Assembly: GCA_031409955.1 (NCBI GenBank)
Contig: JANNYF010000034.1
Coordinates: forward strand, 1-64,000
Direction of reading: 5' to 3'
DNA length: 64,000 bases
Origin: JAFDVL01 sp031409955
GTDB lineage: Bacteria; Acidobacteriota; Blastocatellia; RBC074
In this document: piece by piece, positions 44,549 to 52,526 of the stretch
Position numbering within the stretch: position 1 is the stretch's first letter
Layout: every line of letters begins with the position of its first letter
Position numbers and translations under genes: made by a program
Notes under the pieces: generated by a model
Told to the model about the DNA's origin: nothing
Databases searched by the model: none
What the model saw: only the letters and a program-made list of their open reading frames with translations

Positions 44549-44986
44549 TCAATATCTGTTGTACGGTCTGTCATCACGGCGATCATCACGGCGATCATTC
44601 CGACGATCATTCCGACGATCATCACGGTCTCGATTGCCCCAACCCCAGCCGCCACCACGGTTGTTGTACGCCCGGTTGTAGGCTTCCCGATAGCCGGATT
44701 CAAACCCTTTGCGAAAACCGTCTTTGTAATCGCCCTCGTGTCCAAATTCGCCGCGATAGCCGACCCGGCCATATTTGTAATCCGGGTTGCGTTTGTAATC
44801 GAGCTTGTAGCCTTCACGGGCATCCGCAAACCCAGCGCGCAGTCCTAATTGATAACCATTGCGCGCGCCCAATTCCCGAATCTCGCGTTCGCTGTATTCG
44901 CGGTAACGACGATTGTCGGCAAAAACGTTAATTGTTGTTCCGACCAGCAGCAAAGCAATCATTGATAACAAAACAGTGCGTCTCAT
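44549..44986 (-). CDS. Small secreted protein with Arg/Asp-rich tail repeats
   Basis: 145 residues. Signal peptide MRRTVLLSMIALLLVGTTI ending near VFAD, then a Tyr/Gly/Arg-rich body with repeated GY..GFxxGF/Y motifs (YQLGLRAGFADAREGY and YKDGFRKGFESGYREAYNR). The last 20 residues are repeats of DRRNDRRN/DRRDDRRD encoded by 12-base tandem units at about 44570-44625. The family is unknown to me; acidobacterial relatives with the same GF/GY pattern occur. The high charge suggests binding to envelope polymers, which is inference. Confidence 0.8.
   Translation of the reverse strand: MRRTVLLSMIALLLVGTTINVFADNRRYREYSEREIRELGARNGYQLGLRAGFADAREGYKLDYKRNPDYKYGRVGYRGEFGHEGDYKDGFRKGFESGYREAYNRAYNNRGGGWGWGNRDRDDRRNDRRNDRRDDRRDDRPYNRY
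44570..44625. repeat. 12-base tandem repeat in coding sequence
   Basis: Units of the type CGATCATCACGG and CGATCATTCCGA occur about four and a half times in a row. They encode the DRRN/DRRD tail and could change in number by slippage without breaking the frame. Confidence 0.8.
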
Positions 44987-45387
44987 ATTTTTCTATGCCT
45001 CCCTTTGCGTTAACTTCTTGCCTGGGGTGCCCTTTCCTTAATCAAGCCCCGTGCCAGGCTTGAGGTGCAATCTTCAATGTTAGCGTTACTTACGAGCAAA
45101 GCCTTACACTGCAACAGTTTAGCAATAGGAATTAGGATGTCGTAAGAGCTGCTTCCGCCTTTGAGTTTCATACCAATCTGTGAGGCCATCCCACGTTTTG
45201 GTGTAATTGGGAGACCGCAGCCTTTACATCCTTCAGTGACGTCCGCGCTGGCTTGTTACAAACCTGTGCGCAAAGTATAATTCGGGCTTAATTCCCAACG
45301 CACTTCGCTACCAAATCCTGCCGGAGCCAGTTTTACTTCGGCTTATCTAAATGCGGTGCGAATCAAAATCACGAGAAGGAACGGTTA
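44987..45387. other. Divergent intergenic region upstream of gyrA
   Basis: 401 bases without a gene. On the minus side TGGCACGGGGCTTGAT (about 45044-45059) resembles a sigma-54 site but lacks the key C at -12. On the plus side it holds the gyrA promoter at 45253-45281. Confidence 0.5.
45253..45281 (+). promoter_or_regulatory. sigma-70 promoter of gyrA
   Basis: TTGTTA (45253-45258) and TATAAT (45276-45281) with 17-base spacing. The start codon is about 100 bases downstream. The -10 box is a perfect consensus. Confidence 0.8.
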
Positions 45388-47850
45388 ATGGAGATTCTGC
45401 AAAAATTCGAGATCAATATTGAAGACGAAATGCGGCGTAGTTATTTGGACTACGCGATGTCGGTCATCATTGGGCGCGCGCTGCCGGATGTCCGCGACGG
45501 ACTGAAACCCGTGCATCGGCGCATCTTATATTCGATGAATGAAAGCGGTTTTGTGCCGGGCAAGCCATACAAGAAATCGGCGAATGTGGTCGGTAATGTA
45601 CTCGGCGCTTATCACCCGCACGGAGATTCCGCTGTCTACGATTCCATGGTTCGCATGGCGCAGGATTTTTCGCTGCGTTATCCGTTGATTGATGGTCAAG
45701 GGAATTGGGGTAGTATGGACGGCGACAACGCTGCTGCCTACCGATACACCGAAGCCCGCCTGACGCGCCTCGCTACTGAATTGCTCGCCGACATCGAAAA
45801 AGAAACCGTCAAATTTGTTCCGAACTACGATGATTCGCGGACGGAACCGACGGTGCTGCCGACGCGGTTGCCGAACTTGTTGCTCAACGGTTCCGAAGGC
45901 ATCGCGGTTGGGATGGCGACGAAAATCCCGCCGCACAATCTGAACGAAATCATCGAAGCAACCATCCACTTGTTACAGAACCACACGGCTTCCGTCGCCG
46001 ATTTGATGCAGTTTATTCCTGGCCCGGATTTCCCGACTGGCGGCTTCATTTACGGGCGTGAAGGCATCAAGCAAGCCTACGAAACCGGGCGCGGCGTGCT
46101 ACAACTGCGCGCCCGTGCCGCCATTGATAAGATCGGGCGCGGTACCTCGGAACGCGATGCCATCGTCATCACGGAAATTCCGTTTCAGGTGAACAAGGCC
46201 AGGCTCATCGAAACGATTGCCGACCTCGTGAACGAAAAGCGCCTTGAAGGTATCTCCGAAGTTCGTGACGAAACCGACCGCGAATCGGCGGCGGCAAAGA
46301 AAGTCCGCGTGGTCGTCGAACTCAAACGCGATGCAGTGCCGCAAATCGTGCTGAATAAGCTGTACAAGCTCACGCAAATGCAGACCTCGTTCGGCGTCAT
46401 CAATTTGTCCATCGTCAACGGTCAGCCGAAGGTGCTGAATCTGGTGGACACGCTTAGTGAATTCATCACCTTCCGCCGCGAAGTGGTGCGCAATCGCACG
46501 CTGTATGAACTCAAGAAAGCGCGGGCGCGGGCGCATATTTTGGAAGGCTTGAAGAAAGCCATTGACCTGATTGACGCGATCATTAAGCTGATTCGTGGTT
46601 CCAGGGCAACCGATGAAGCCAAACAAGGCCTGGTCTCGCAGTTCGCGTTTTCGGAGTTGCAAGCGCAAGCGATTCTTGATTTGCAGCTTCGTCGCTTGGC
46701 AGCACTGGAACGGCAAAAAATCATTGATGAATACGAAGAACTCATCAAGGTGATTGCCGAACTTGAAGAAATCCTCAATAACGACCGGGCGCTGCGCATG
46801 GTCATCATCAAGGAACTGCGCGCGGTGCAGAAAGATTATGCCGACGAACGCCGCACGCAAATCGTAGACAGCAGCGTCGAACTCACGCTCGAAGATTTGA
46901 TCGCGGACGAAGATGTGGTCATCACGATCTCGCATTCGGGCTATGTGAAGCGCACGCCTGCGACGACGTATCGGTCGCAACGGCGCGGCGGCACGGGTCG
47001 CAAAGGAATGAGTACCAAGTCCGAAGATGTCGTGTCGCATTTGTTCGTGGCCTCGACGCACAGCTATCTGATGATCTTCACGACCAAAGGGCAGGTCTAC
47101 AAAATCAAGGTGCATGAAATCCCTGATTCGCAAGCCGCCGGCAAAGGCAAAGCGATTGTGAATCTGGTGAATCTGCCTTCCACCGAAAAAGTTGCGGGCG
47201 TCTTTCCGATTCGCGAGTTTGCGCAAGGTCAATTTGTCGTGATGGTTTCCCGTAAAGGCGTTATCAAGAAAACCGAGCTGTCGGATTTCGCCAACATTCG
47301 TTCCAACGGCATTATTGCGATGGGGGTGGATGACGACGATGAGTTGGTGCGGATTGAAATGACTGACGGGCAAAAGAAAATTTTCCTCGCCACCCACGAA
47401 GGCCAGGCGATTTGCTTTGAAGAAGATGAAGTCCGCGATATGGGACGCCAGGCGCGTGGCGTGCGCGGCATTACTTTGCGCGAGGGCGATTATGTGGTCG
47501 GTGTTTGTGCGGTCAGCGGTGACGAACAAATGCTGAGCATCAGTTCCAACGGCTTCGGCAAACAAACGGCGATCAATGAATATCGCGTGACGGGGCGCGG
47601 CGGCAAAGGCATCATCAACATGAAGACCACCGATAAAATCGGCAAAGTCGTCGCCGTGATGCCTGTGAATAAGGAGAGCGAACTTTTAATCATCACCAAT
47701 AACGGCAAGCTCATTCGCATTGAAGCCGAGACCATCCGAGAAACTGGTCGTAGCGCGCAAGGCGTCAAGCTGATTGATACGTCCAGCGGCGATCTCGTGG
47801 CTGGTGCTTCACTGGTGGAAAATCAGGCGGATTCCGTAGAAGAGAAATGA
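45388..47850 (+). CDS. gyrA: DNA gyrase subunit A
   Basis: 820 residues. The breakage-reunion domain shows SYLDYAMSVIIGRALPDVRDGL and HPHGDSAVYD, with Ser81 and Asp85 at the quinolone-contact positions. The catalytic Tyr, about 120, lies in AAAYRYTEARL. The C-terminal pinwheel carries the GyrA box QRRGGTG, which marks it as gyrase and not topoisomerase IV. With GyrB it introduces negative supercoils using ATP. The stop overlaps the start of the TPR lipoprotein gene by four bases. Confidence 0.97.
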   Translation: MEILQKFEINIEDEMRRSYLDYAMSVIIGRALPDVRDGLKPVHRRILYSMNESGFVPGKPYKKSANVVGNVLGAYHPHGDSAVYDSMVRMAQDFSLRYPLIDGQGNWGSMDGDNAAAYRYTEARLTRLATELLADIEKETVKFVPNYDDSRTEPTVLPTRLPNLLLNGSEGIAVGMATKIPPHNLNEIIEATIHLLQNHTASVADLMQFIPGPDFPTGGFIYGREGIKQAYETGRGVLQLRARAAIDKIGRGTSERDAIVITEIPFQVNKARLIETIADLVNEKRLEGISEVRDETDRESAAAKKVRVVVELKRDAVPQIVLNKLYKLTQMQTSFGVINLSIVNGQPKVLNLVDTLSEFITFRREVVRNRTLYELKKARARAHILEGLKKAIDLIDAIIKLIRGSRATDEAKQGLVSQFAFSELQAQAILDLQLRRLAALERQKIIDEYEELIKVIAELEEILNNDRALRMVIIKELRAVQKDYADERRTQIVDSSVELTLEDLIADEDVVITISHSGYVKRTPATTYRSQRRGGTGRKGMSTKSEDVVSHLFVASTHSYLMIFTTKGQVYKIKVHEIPDSQAAGKGKAIVNLVNLPSTEKVAGVFPIREFAQGQFVVMVSRKGVIKKTELSDFANIRSNGIIAMGVDDDDELVRIEMTDGQKKIFLATHEGQAICFEEDEVRDMGRQARGVRGITLREGDYVVGVCAVSGDEQMLSISSNGFGKQTAINEYRVTGRGGKGIINMKTTDKIGKVVAVMPVNKESELLIITNNGKLIRIEAETIRETGRSAQGVKLIDTSSGDLVAGASLVENQADSVEEK

Positions 47851-48779
47851 ACCCTGAAAAATCAAAAGGCAAACAGTCGCCACTGACGGCAAAGACAAAA
47901 GGTAAAAGTGGGATTCGGAAGGCGGCGCTGCTTTATCTGAAAAAAAGAAAGTGCCGACCGCCAGTGGCGACTGTTTGCCTTTTGATTTTTGCCTTTTGCC
48001 TTTTGATTTCTCTCCCGGCATGTCGCTCGCGGGGCAATCTGGTGAGTCAGGCGCAGGCGGCCTGGGATCAGGGAAATTATGAAGCGGCAGTGAATTATTA
48101 CGAAGAGTTTTTGAAAGAACCGCCTTCGCCCGAACAGGCCGCGACCGCGCATTTTGAAGCGGCGAAAATCTATTATCTCAATCTGAAACAATATGACCGC
48201 GCGGCGGAACATTACATTCGCATTGTCGAAGATTTTCCGCAGTTTCCGCAGCGCGAGCAGGCCTTTTTACAATTGGCAGGCTGCTTTGAATTGCTGAAAA
48301 AACCGCGGGAAGCAATCGGCGAATACGAGAGCCTGTTGCAGGCCTTTCCTGAAACGCCTGACCGCCGCAAGATTCGCCTGGCGATTGCTGATTTGTATTA
48401 CGGCTATGACCAAAGCCAATCGCTGGTCGAGTATCAGAAAGTCGTCAAAGACGCGCCCTACGATGAGCCGTCGGAAAAGGCGTATTTGCGCATTGGCGGC
48501 GTGCGATTTTTGCGCAACGAATTTCAGGAAGCCATTCCGGCGTATCAAACAGTCGCGCAAAATACGAAGGATGCCAACATTCGACGGCAGGCGCGGGATC
48601 GCCTCGCGGATTGTTACGAGAACCTAGCGGATTACGAAATGGCGGTAAAAATTCTGGAGCAAACGGAACCCGATGCGAAAGAGCCAGACTTTCTGCCCAA
48701 ACGCATTGCTGGCATCCGCGCGCGGCAAAACACTCGCAAGTTAATTCAACCCGAAACGCCGCCCGAACAAAAAAAATAA
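47847..48779 (+). CDS. TPR lipoprotein with repeat-derived signal peptide
   Basis: 310 residues. The start overlaps the gyrA stop (ATGA). The first 58 residues come from a palindromic repeat: a long Lys-rich stretch, then the hydrophobic core VATVCLLIFAFCLLIS and a lipobox-like LPAC with Cys59. Pro at position -2 of the lipobox is unusual and the 39-residue n-region is very long. The mature part has about five tetratricopeptide repeats (AAWDQGNYEAAVNYYEEFLK, DRAAEHYIRIVEDFPQFPQR), as in outer-membrane assembly and division lipoproteins of the BamD/YbgF kind. Its partner is unknown. Confidence 0.82.
   Translation: MNPEKSKGKQSPLTAKTKGKSGIRKAALLYLKKRKCRPPVATVCLLIFAFCLLISLPACRSRGNLVSQAQAAWDQGNYEAAVNYYEEFLKEPPSPEQAATAHFEAAKIYYLNLKQYDRAAEHYIRIVEDFPQFPQREQAFLQLAGCFELLKKPREAIGEYESLLQAFPETPDRRKIRLAIADLYYGYDQSQSLVEYQKVVKDAPYDEPSEKAYLRIGGVRFLRNEFQEAIPAYQTVAQNTKDANIRRQARDRLADCYENLADYEMAVKILEQTEPDAKEPDFLPKRIAGIRARQNTRKLIQPETPPEQKK
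47857..47990. repeat. Dispersed palindromic repeat, family B (copy 2), inside a coding region
   Basis: 29-base arms at 47857-47885 and 47962-47990 are perfect complements. The centre has TTCGGAAGGCGGCGCTGCT and AAAGTGCCG, shared with copy 1 at 39095-39239. Further GCCTTTTG words continue to about 48009. Confidence 0.9.
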
Positions 48780-48976
48780 GCAGACGGCTTGCCATCTGGG
48801 CTACCAGTCAATAAAGTAGCGTCTGCATTTGAGCTACCAACAAAGTTTAGCAGGCAAAAGACTCGCGGCAAGTTAGTCGTTATGCCGTCAGAGTCATCCG
48901 GGAGCCTGTCTTTTGAAAGGCTTCAACTCTCACCCAATCGCAAGGTACAATCGTCAACTTGCGCAAATGAGGTCGC

Positions 48977-49333
48977 ATGGCTAATTTTACGAAATCCCGT
49001 TTTGGTTCAAGGCCCAGTGGTTCGAGACCTGGTGGTCCCCCATCCAACAACAACTCTTACAAGAAGAAAAAGAGCAATAAAAATGTGCATCGCACGCCCA
49101 GAGTGCCGCCTGTACCCAAGGTCGTTGATTATGACGACACGGGCCGGGAAGCTGCTTACCTAAAAGAGTTGATTGACGAGGAAACGCCCGTCGTGGTGGT
49201 GTTGCGCACGGGTGAAAAGTTACGCGGTATCGTGCGCTATTATGACCGCGACGTATTCAGCCTCGGCCCGGCGGATGGTGGCCCAAAACTGTTCTTACGA
49301 AAAACAGGCGTTCGGTATCTTTATGAAGAGTAG
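48977..49333 (+). CDS. Hfq-like Sm protein with basic N-terminal extension
   Basis: 118 residues. GAGGT precedes the start. Residues about 57-118 follow the Hfq pattern: a short helix (AAYLKELIDEETP), Sm1 (VVVVLRTGEKLRGIVRYYD and DVFSL) and a Sm2-like strand (KLFLRKTGVRYLYEE), where classical Hfq has YKHAI. The first 50 residues are Ser/Gly/Pro/Lys-rich and disordered in appearance (SYKKKKSNKNVHRTPR). Hfq proteins help small RNAs pair with mRNAs. Here a basic N-terminal tail may take the place of the usual C-terminal one. The candidate small RNA at 28841 makes an RNA-chaperone role relevant. Confidence 0.75.
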   Translation: MANFTKSRFGSRPSGSRPGGPPSNNNSYKKKKSNKNVHRTPRVPPVPKVVDYDDTGREAAYLKELIDEETPVVVVLRTGEKLRGIVRYYDRDVFSLGPADGGPKLFLRKTGVRYLYEE

Positions 49334-49489
49334 CCCAACCAGGCGCAGCGTCAGTTCGCTACTCTCAACATAGCGCATTCCTGCACGAACGGATTTCATC
49401 ACTCCCCAAGCCGACTGACATCGGTTTCGTACTCCCAAACAAGAATGAAGTCTTACTCCATTTATTGACTGCCCCGGAGTTGGATCAAT

Positions 49490-50155
49490 ATGCCTAGCAA
49501 AAAGAAAGTAAAGCCCGTCAACAACCGCAAAATCAAACTAAAAAAAAGCCCCGCAGTGGCAAATTTAAGGAGTAAAGCGAAGATGAGTGAACGTGAATTG
49601 ACACCTGCGCCGCCTGACCCGCCACCACCGGTGTTGGTCAGTCCATCGTCCCCAGACGAAAGCCTCGACAAGGTGCGGGACATTTTATTTGGCGCACAAT
49701 CGCGTGAGTTCGAGCGCCGCTTCGCCATGCTTGAAGCCGACCTGCTGCGTAAAACCGCCGAAGCGCGCGCCGAAGCCGATCAACGGCTGGAGGCACTCGA
49801 GGCGCAACTGCGACAGGATGTCGAACAGCTCACCGACCGCATTCAATCCGAACATCAGGCGCGCACCCAAACCATCAACGCCGTGACTACTGAATTGCAA
49901 AAGCTGACGCGGCAGCTTGACGACAAAATTACGGAACTGGGTCAGCACTCGACCGAAGCGCAGGAAGATATCCGGCAACAACTTGTGGACGAAGCGCAGT
50001 TGCTGTCGAATCAACTTGAGCAAAAGTCCGACGATTTGCAGGCTGCGCTGACGCACGAGGTTGAGCAGCTAGACCAGCACAAGCTGAATCGGGCAGACAT
50101 CGCACAAATGTTCAGCGAAATGGCCAAGCGGTTTCTTGGTGAGAAAGTGAAGTAG
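49490..50155 (+). CDS. Coiled-coil protein of the GTPase-OmpA gene run
   Basis: 221 residues; GGAGTTGG precedes the ATG at 49490. A second in-frame ATG at 49583 (MSERELTPAPP) is a possible start. After a basic head and a proline-rich stretch comes SLDKVRDILFGAQSREFERRF, then about 120 residues of continuous heptad coiled coil (AEADQRLEALEAQLRQDVEQ). The end carries LNRADIAQMFSEMAKRFLGE. It has no signal peptide and is predicted cytoplasmic. I recall similar ILFG-containing coiled-coil proteins beside OmpA-type and Ras-like GTPase genes in cyanobacteria and other phyla; this is memory, not a search. Confidence 0.82.
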   Translation: MPSKKKVKPVNNRKIKLKKSPAVANLRSKAKMSERELTPAPPDPPPPVLVSPSSPDESLDKVRDILFGAQSREFERRFAMLEADLLRKTAEARAEADQRLEALEAQLRQDVEQLTDRIQSEHQARTQTINAVTTELQKLTRQLDDKITELGQHSTEAQEDIRQQLVDEAQLLSNQLEQKSDDLQAALTHEVEQLDQHKLNRADIAQMFSEMAKRFLGEKVK

Positions 50156-50159
50156 CCGG

Positions 50160-50233
50160 TAGTCGGTGGTCGGTGATCGGAAAAAACCGAAGGCTTCTTC
50201 CTACCGACCACCGATCACCAACCACCGACCACC
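50160..50233. repeat. Palindromic repeat, GGTCGGT-word family
   Basis: Left part GGTAGTCGGTGGTCGGTGAT (from about 50158) and right part (50204-50233) are complements at 21 of 23 positions. The right arm ends five bases before the ATG of the OmpA-family gene, which therefore lacks a Shine-Dalgarno sequence and could be masked by the hairpin. Confidence 0.8.
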
Positions 50234-50237
50234 ATTT

Positions 50238-52019
50238 ATGCAAGACCCCTCTGTTCATCGTGTGGCGGAACGTCTGGAACAGGACGCTGCTCCAATTCAG
50301 CCGCACTTCGTCAACGGCACAGAGACCGAAAGCGAGTCCGCTTCGGCGCAGTTGCGCGAGCTGCAAAAGCTGTTGTTTGATACCGAACAGAAGCAACAGC
50401 TTGAGCAGTTGCGAACAGAATGGAATGACCCCGAACAAATCACGCCGCGTGTCAGCCAGGTCTTGCCCGACGCGATTTCCCTGCACTCTCCTGAAGATCA
50501 CCAATTGACCGAAGCGATGACGCCGTACGTTGTCGAATCCATCAAACTTTCGGCCCGCCGGAATCCCGAACATATCTCCGACGCGATCTTCCCGATTCTT
50601 GGCCCCGCGATTCGCAAAGCCATCGCACAAGCCTTCAGCAACCTAACCGTCACGATCAATCAGACGCTGCAACATAGCTTTTCGGCGCGCGGCTTCAAAT
50701 GGCGCATGGAAGCGCTGGCGAGCGGCAAATCGTTTGCTGAAGTTGTCTTGTATCACTCGTTGGTCTTTCGCGTGGAGCAGGTGCTTCTGATCCATCGCCC
50801 CTCCGGCATCGTGCTGCTGCACGCCGTTGCCGATGCGGTCAAAGCGCAAGACCCGGAATTGGTTTCGGGGATGTTGACCGCGATTCAGGATTTCATTCAG
50901 GACTCGTTCGGCACAGGCGATAGCGGCACTTCCGGCTTTGTTTCGGACGAACTCACAATCCAGACCGAACCCGGCCCCAGAGCCTTTCTGGCCTGCGTTA
51001 TACGGGGTGTTCCGCCGCTCGAACTCAAGGAAGAAATGCAAGAAACCATTGAGCGCATTCATCAGGAGCGCGGCGAAAAATTGAAAGCCTTCAATGGTGA
51101 CTCGGCTCCGTTTGAAGTTTGCCGCCCATTGTTGGAAGAACATCTGCAATCCCGGTATCAGCCGTTTGCCGATCCGGCTCAATCGAAAGCGCCCAAAGCC
51201 GCGATAGTTGGGGTAGGCCTGCTGTTGCTGGCGTTGAGTATTTGGGTTTTTTTTTCGCTGCGAGATCGGCTGCGGTGGAATGCTTTTTTGGACAGGGTGC
51301 AGGCCGCGCCGGGCCTTGTCGTGACTGCTGAGAACAGAGGGTGGCGCAGATATTCGCTGTCCGGTTTGCGCGATCCGCTGGCGCTTGATCCGACGGAATT
51401 GATCCGGGAATTCAAGCTTGATCCAACCAAATTGGACGCCCATTGGAAAGCATATCAAGCGCCCGAACTGGCCGAAGCGCGCGCGAAAAAACTGCTCAAT
51501 CCGCCCACTGGCGTTGCGTTGACCGTCAGGGATGGTATTCTGTCCGCGACCGGATCGGCGTCTCAGCAGTGGATTTTAGAGTCGAAAAAGTTAGCGCCTT
51601 TCATTCCCGGTATTTCGCAATTTCAATGGAACGACGCTGATGAAGTGACGCAGCTACAACAGGAAATTGAGAGCCTATCCGTTCATTATGTAGTGAATGA
51701 ATCCAACCCGATGCCAGGCCAGGATGAAGTAATTGAGCTGTTGCTGAAACGATTAGCTCGACTTGATGAGTTGGCACAGCAATCGAATGGGATAGTGACT
51801 GTCAGGATCATCGGTCACACCGATTCATCCGGGACGAAAGAGAACAATCAAGCCTTAAGCCAGGGACGCGCAACGCACTCGAAAGCACAACTGGAAGCGC
51901 GCGCCAGGCTCTTGAAAAAGACAAGATTTGTAACGGAAGGCGTGACGGATCAGCAAGTTGTTGGCGGCAGCTCAGAAGCCAATCGTCGCGTCACGTTCAA
52001 GATCGAAATGGGTTCATAG
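50238..52019 (+). CDS. Inner-membrane-anchored OmpA-family protein with large cytoplasmic domain
   Basis: 593 residues from the ATG at 50238. It has no signal peptide. Residues 1-315 are cytoplasmic; the part near 175-235 (VEQVLLIHRPSGIVLLHAVA, then VSGMLTAIQDFIQDSF) looks like a longin/roadblock-type fold, the type that contacts Ras-like GTPases. One membrane helix lies at about 320-340 (IVGVGLLLLALSIWVFFSL). A periplasmic stretch with a BON-like piece follows, ending in an OmpA peptidoglycan-binding domain (VRIIGHTDSSGTKENNQALS and SEANRRVTFKI). It thus joins the cell wall to the cytoplasm. The GTPase gene begins 12 bases downstream. Confidence 0.83.
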   Translation: MQDPSVHRVAERLEQDAAPIQPHFVNGTETESESASAQLRELQKLLFDTEQKQQLEQLRTEWNDPEQITPRVSQVLPDAISLHSPEDHQLTEAMTPYVVESIKLSARRNPEHISDAIFPILGPAIRKAIAQAFSNLTVTINQTLQHSFSARGFKWRMEALASGKSFAEVVLYHSLVFRVEQVLLIHRPSGIVLLHAVADAVKAQDPELVSGMLTAIQDFIQDSFGTGDSGTSGFVSDELTIQTEPGPRAFLACVIRGVPPLELKEEMQETIERIHQERGEKLKAFNGDSAPFEVCRPLLEEHLQSRYQPFADPAQSKAPKAAIVGVGLLLLALSIWVFFSLRDRLRWNAFLDRVQAAPGLVVTAENRGWRRYSLSGLRDPLALDPTELIREFKLDPTKLDAHWKAYQAPELAEARAKKLLNPPTGVALTVRDGILSATGSASQQWILESKKLAPFIPGISQFQWNDADEVTQLQQEIESLSVHYVVNESNPMPGQDEVIELLLKRLARLDELAQQSNGIVTVRIIGHTDSSGTKENNQALSQGRATHSKAQLEARARLLKKTRFVTEGVTDQQVVGGSSEANRRVTFKIEMGS

Positions 52020-52031
52020 AGAGACCAGTCC

Positions 52032-52523
52032 ATGCTCCAGAAAAAAATCTGCATGCTCGGTTCTTTTGCGGTGGGTAAAACCAGCCTGGTGGCGCGGTTT
52101 GTCCGCAGCATTTACTCCGAGAAATATCACACAACGGTCGGCGTCAAGATTGACAAGAAACAAGTGCAGGTGGAAGACAAGCTGGTCAATTTGATCTTGT
52201 GGGATTTGTACGGCGAAGATGAATTCCAGAAAGTCCACATGTCATATTTACGCGGTGCTTCAGGCTATTTGTTGGTGATTGATGGCACGCGGCGCGAAAC
52301 GCTCGACAAAGCGCTGGTCTTGCAACAACGCACGGAGGAGGCTGTTGGCAAGCTTCCGTTCGTGGTCGTTATGAACAAAGTGGATTTGAAAGACTCGTGG
52401 GAAATTGATGACCGGACTATCGAAGAATTGGTGAGCAAAGGCTGGCCCGTTTTTCACGGCAGCGCGAAAACGGGTTTGGGCGTCGAGGAGGCATTTGCCA
52501 CGTTAGCCAAACACATGCTGTAA
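52032..52523 (+). CDS. Ras/Rab-like small GTPase
   Basis: 163 residues, one G domain. G1 is GSFAVGKTS (10-18), G2 the Thr pair in KYHTTVGV (34-35), G3 WDLYGEDEF (57-65), G4 NKVD (115-118) and G5 GSAKTG (143-148). The order and spacing are those of eukaryotic Rab proteins. The residue after DxxG, Gln in Ras and Rab, is Glu62 here, so intrinsic hydrolysis may be low or use a partner residue. No prenylation signal is seen. It lies between the OmpA-family protein and the histidine kinase with 12 and 3 base gaps, so it probably switches that complex. Confidence 0.9.
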   Translation: MLQKKICMLGSFAVGKTSLVARFVRSIYSEKYHTTVGVKIDKKQVQVEDKLVNLILWDLYGEDEFQKVHMSYLRGASGYLLVIDGTRRETLDKALVLQQRTEEAVGKLPFVVVMNKVDLKDSWEIDDRTIEELVSKGWPVFHGSAKTGLGVEEAFATLAKHML

Positions 52524-52526
52524 GGT

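Noticed and set aside
45044..45059. TGGCACGGGGCTTGAT upstream of the small secreted protein at 44549
   Set aside because: The -24 half is perfect but the -12 half has GA in place of GC, so it is left as a doubtful site.
46099..47565. Long antisense frame (488 residues) within gyrA
   Set aside because: A shadow produced by the codon bias of gyrA; its translation resembles no protein.
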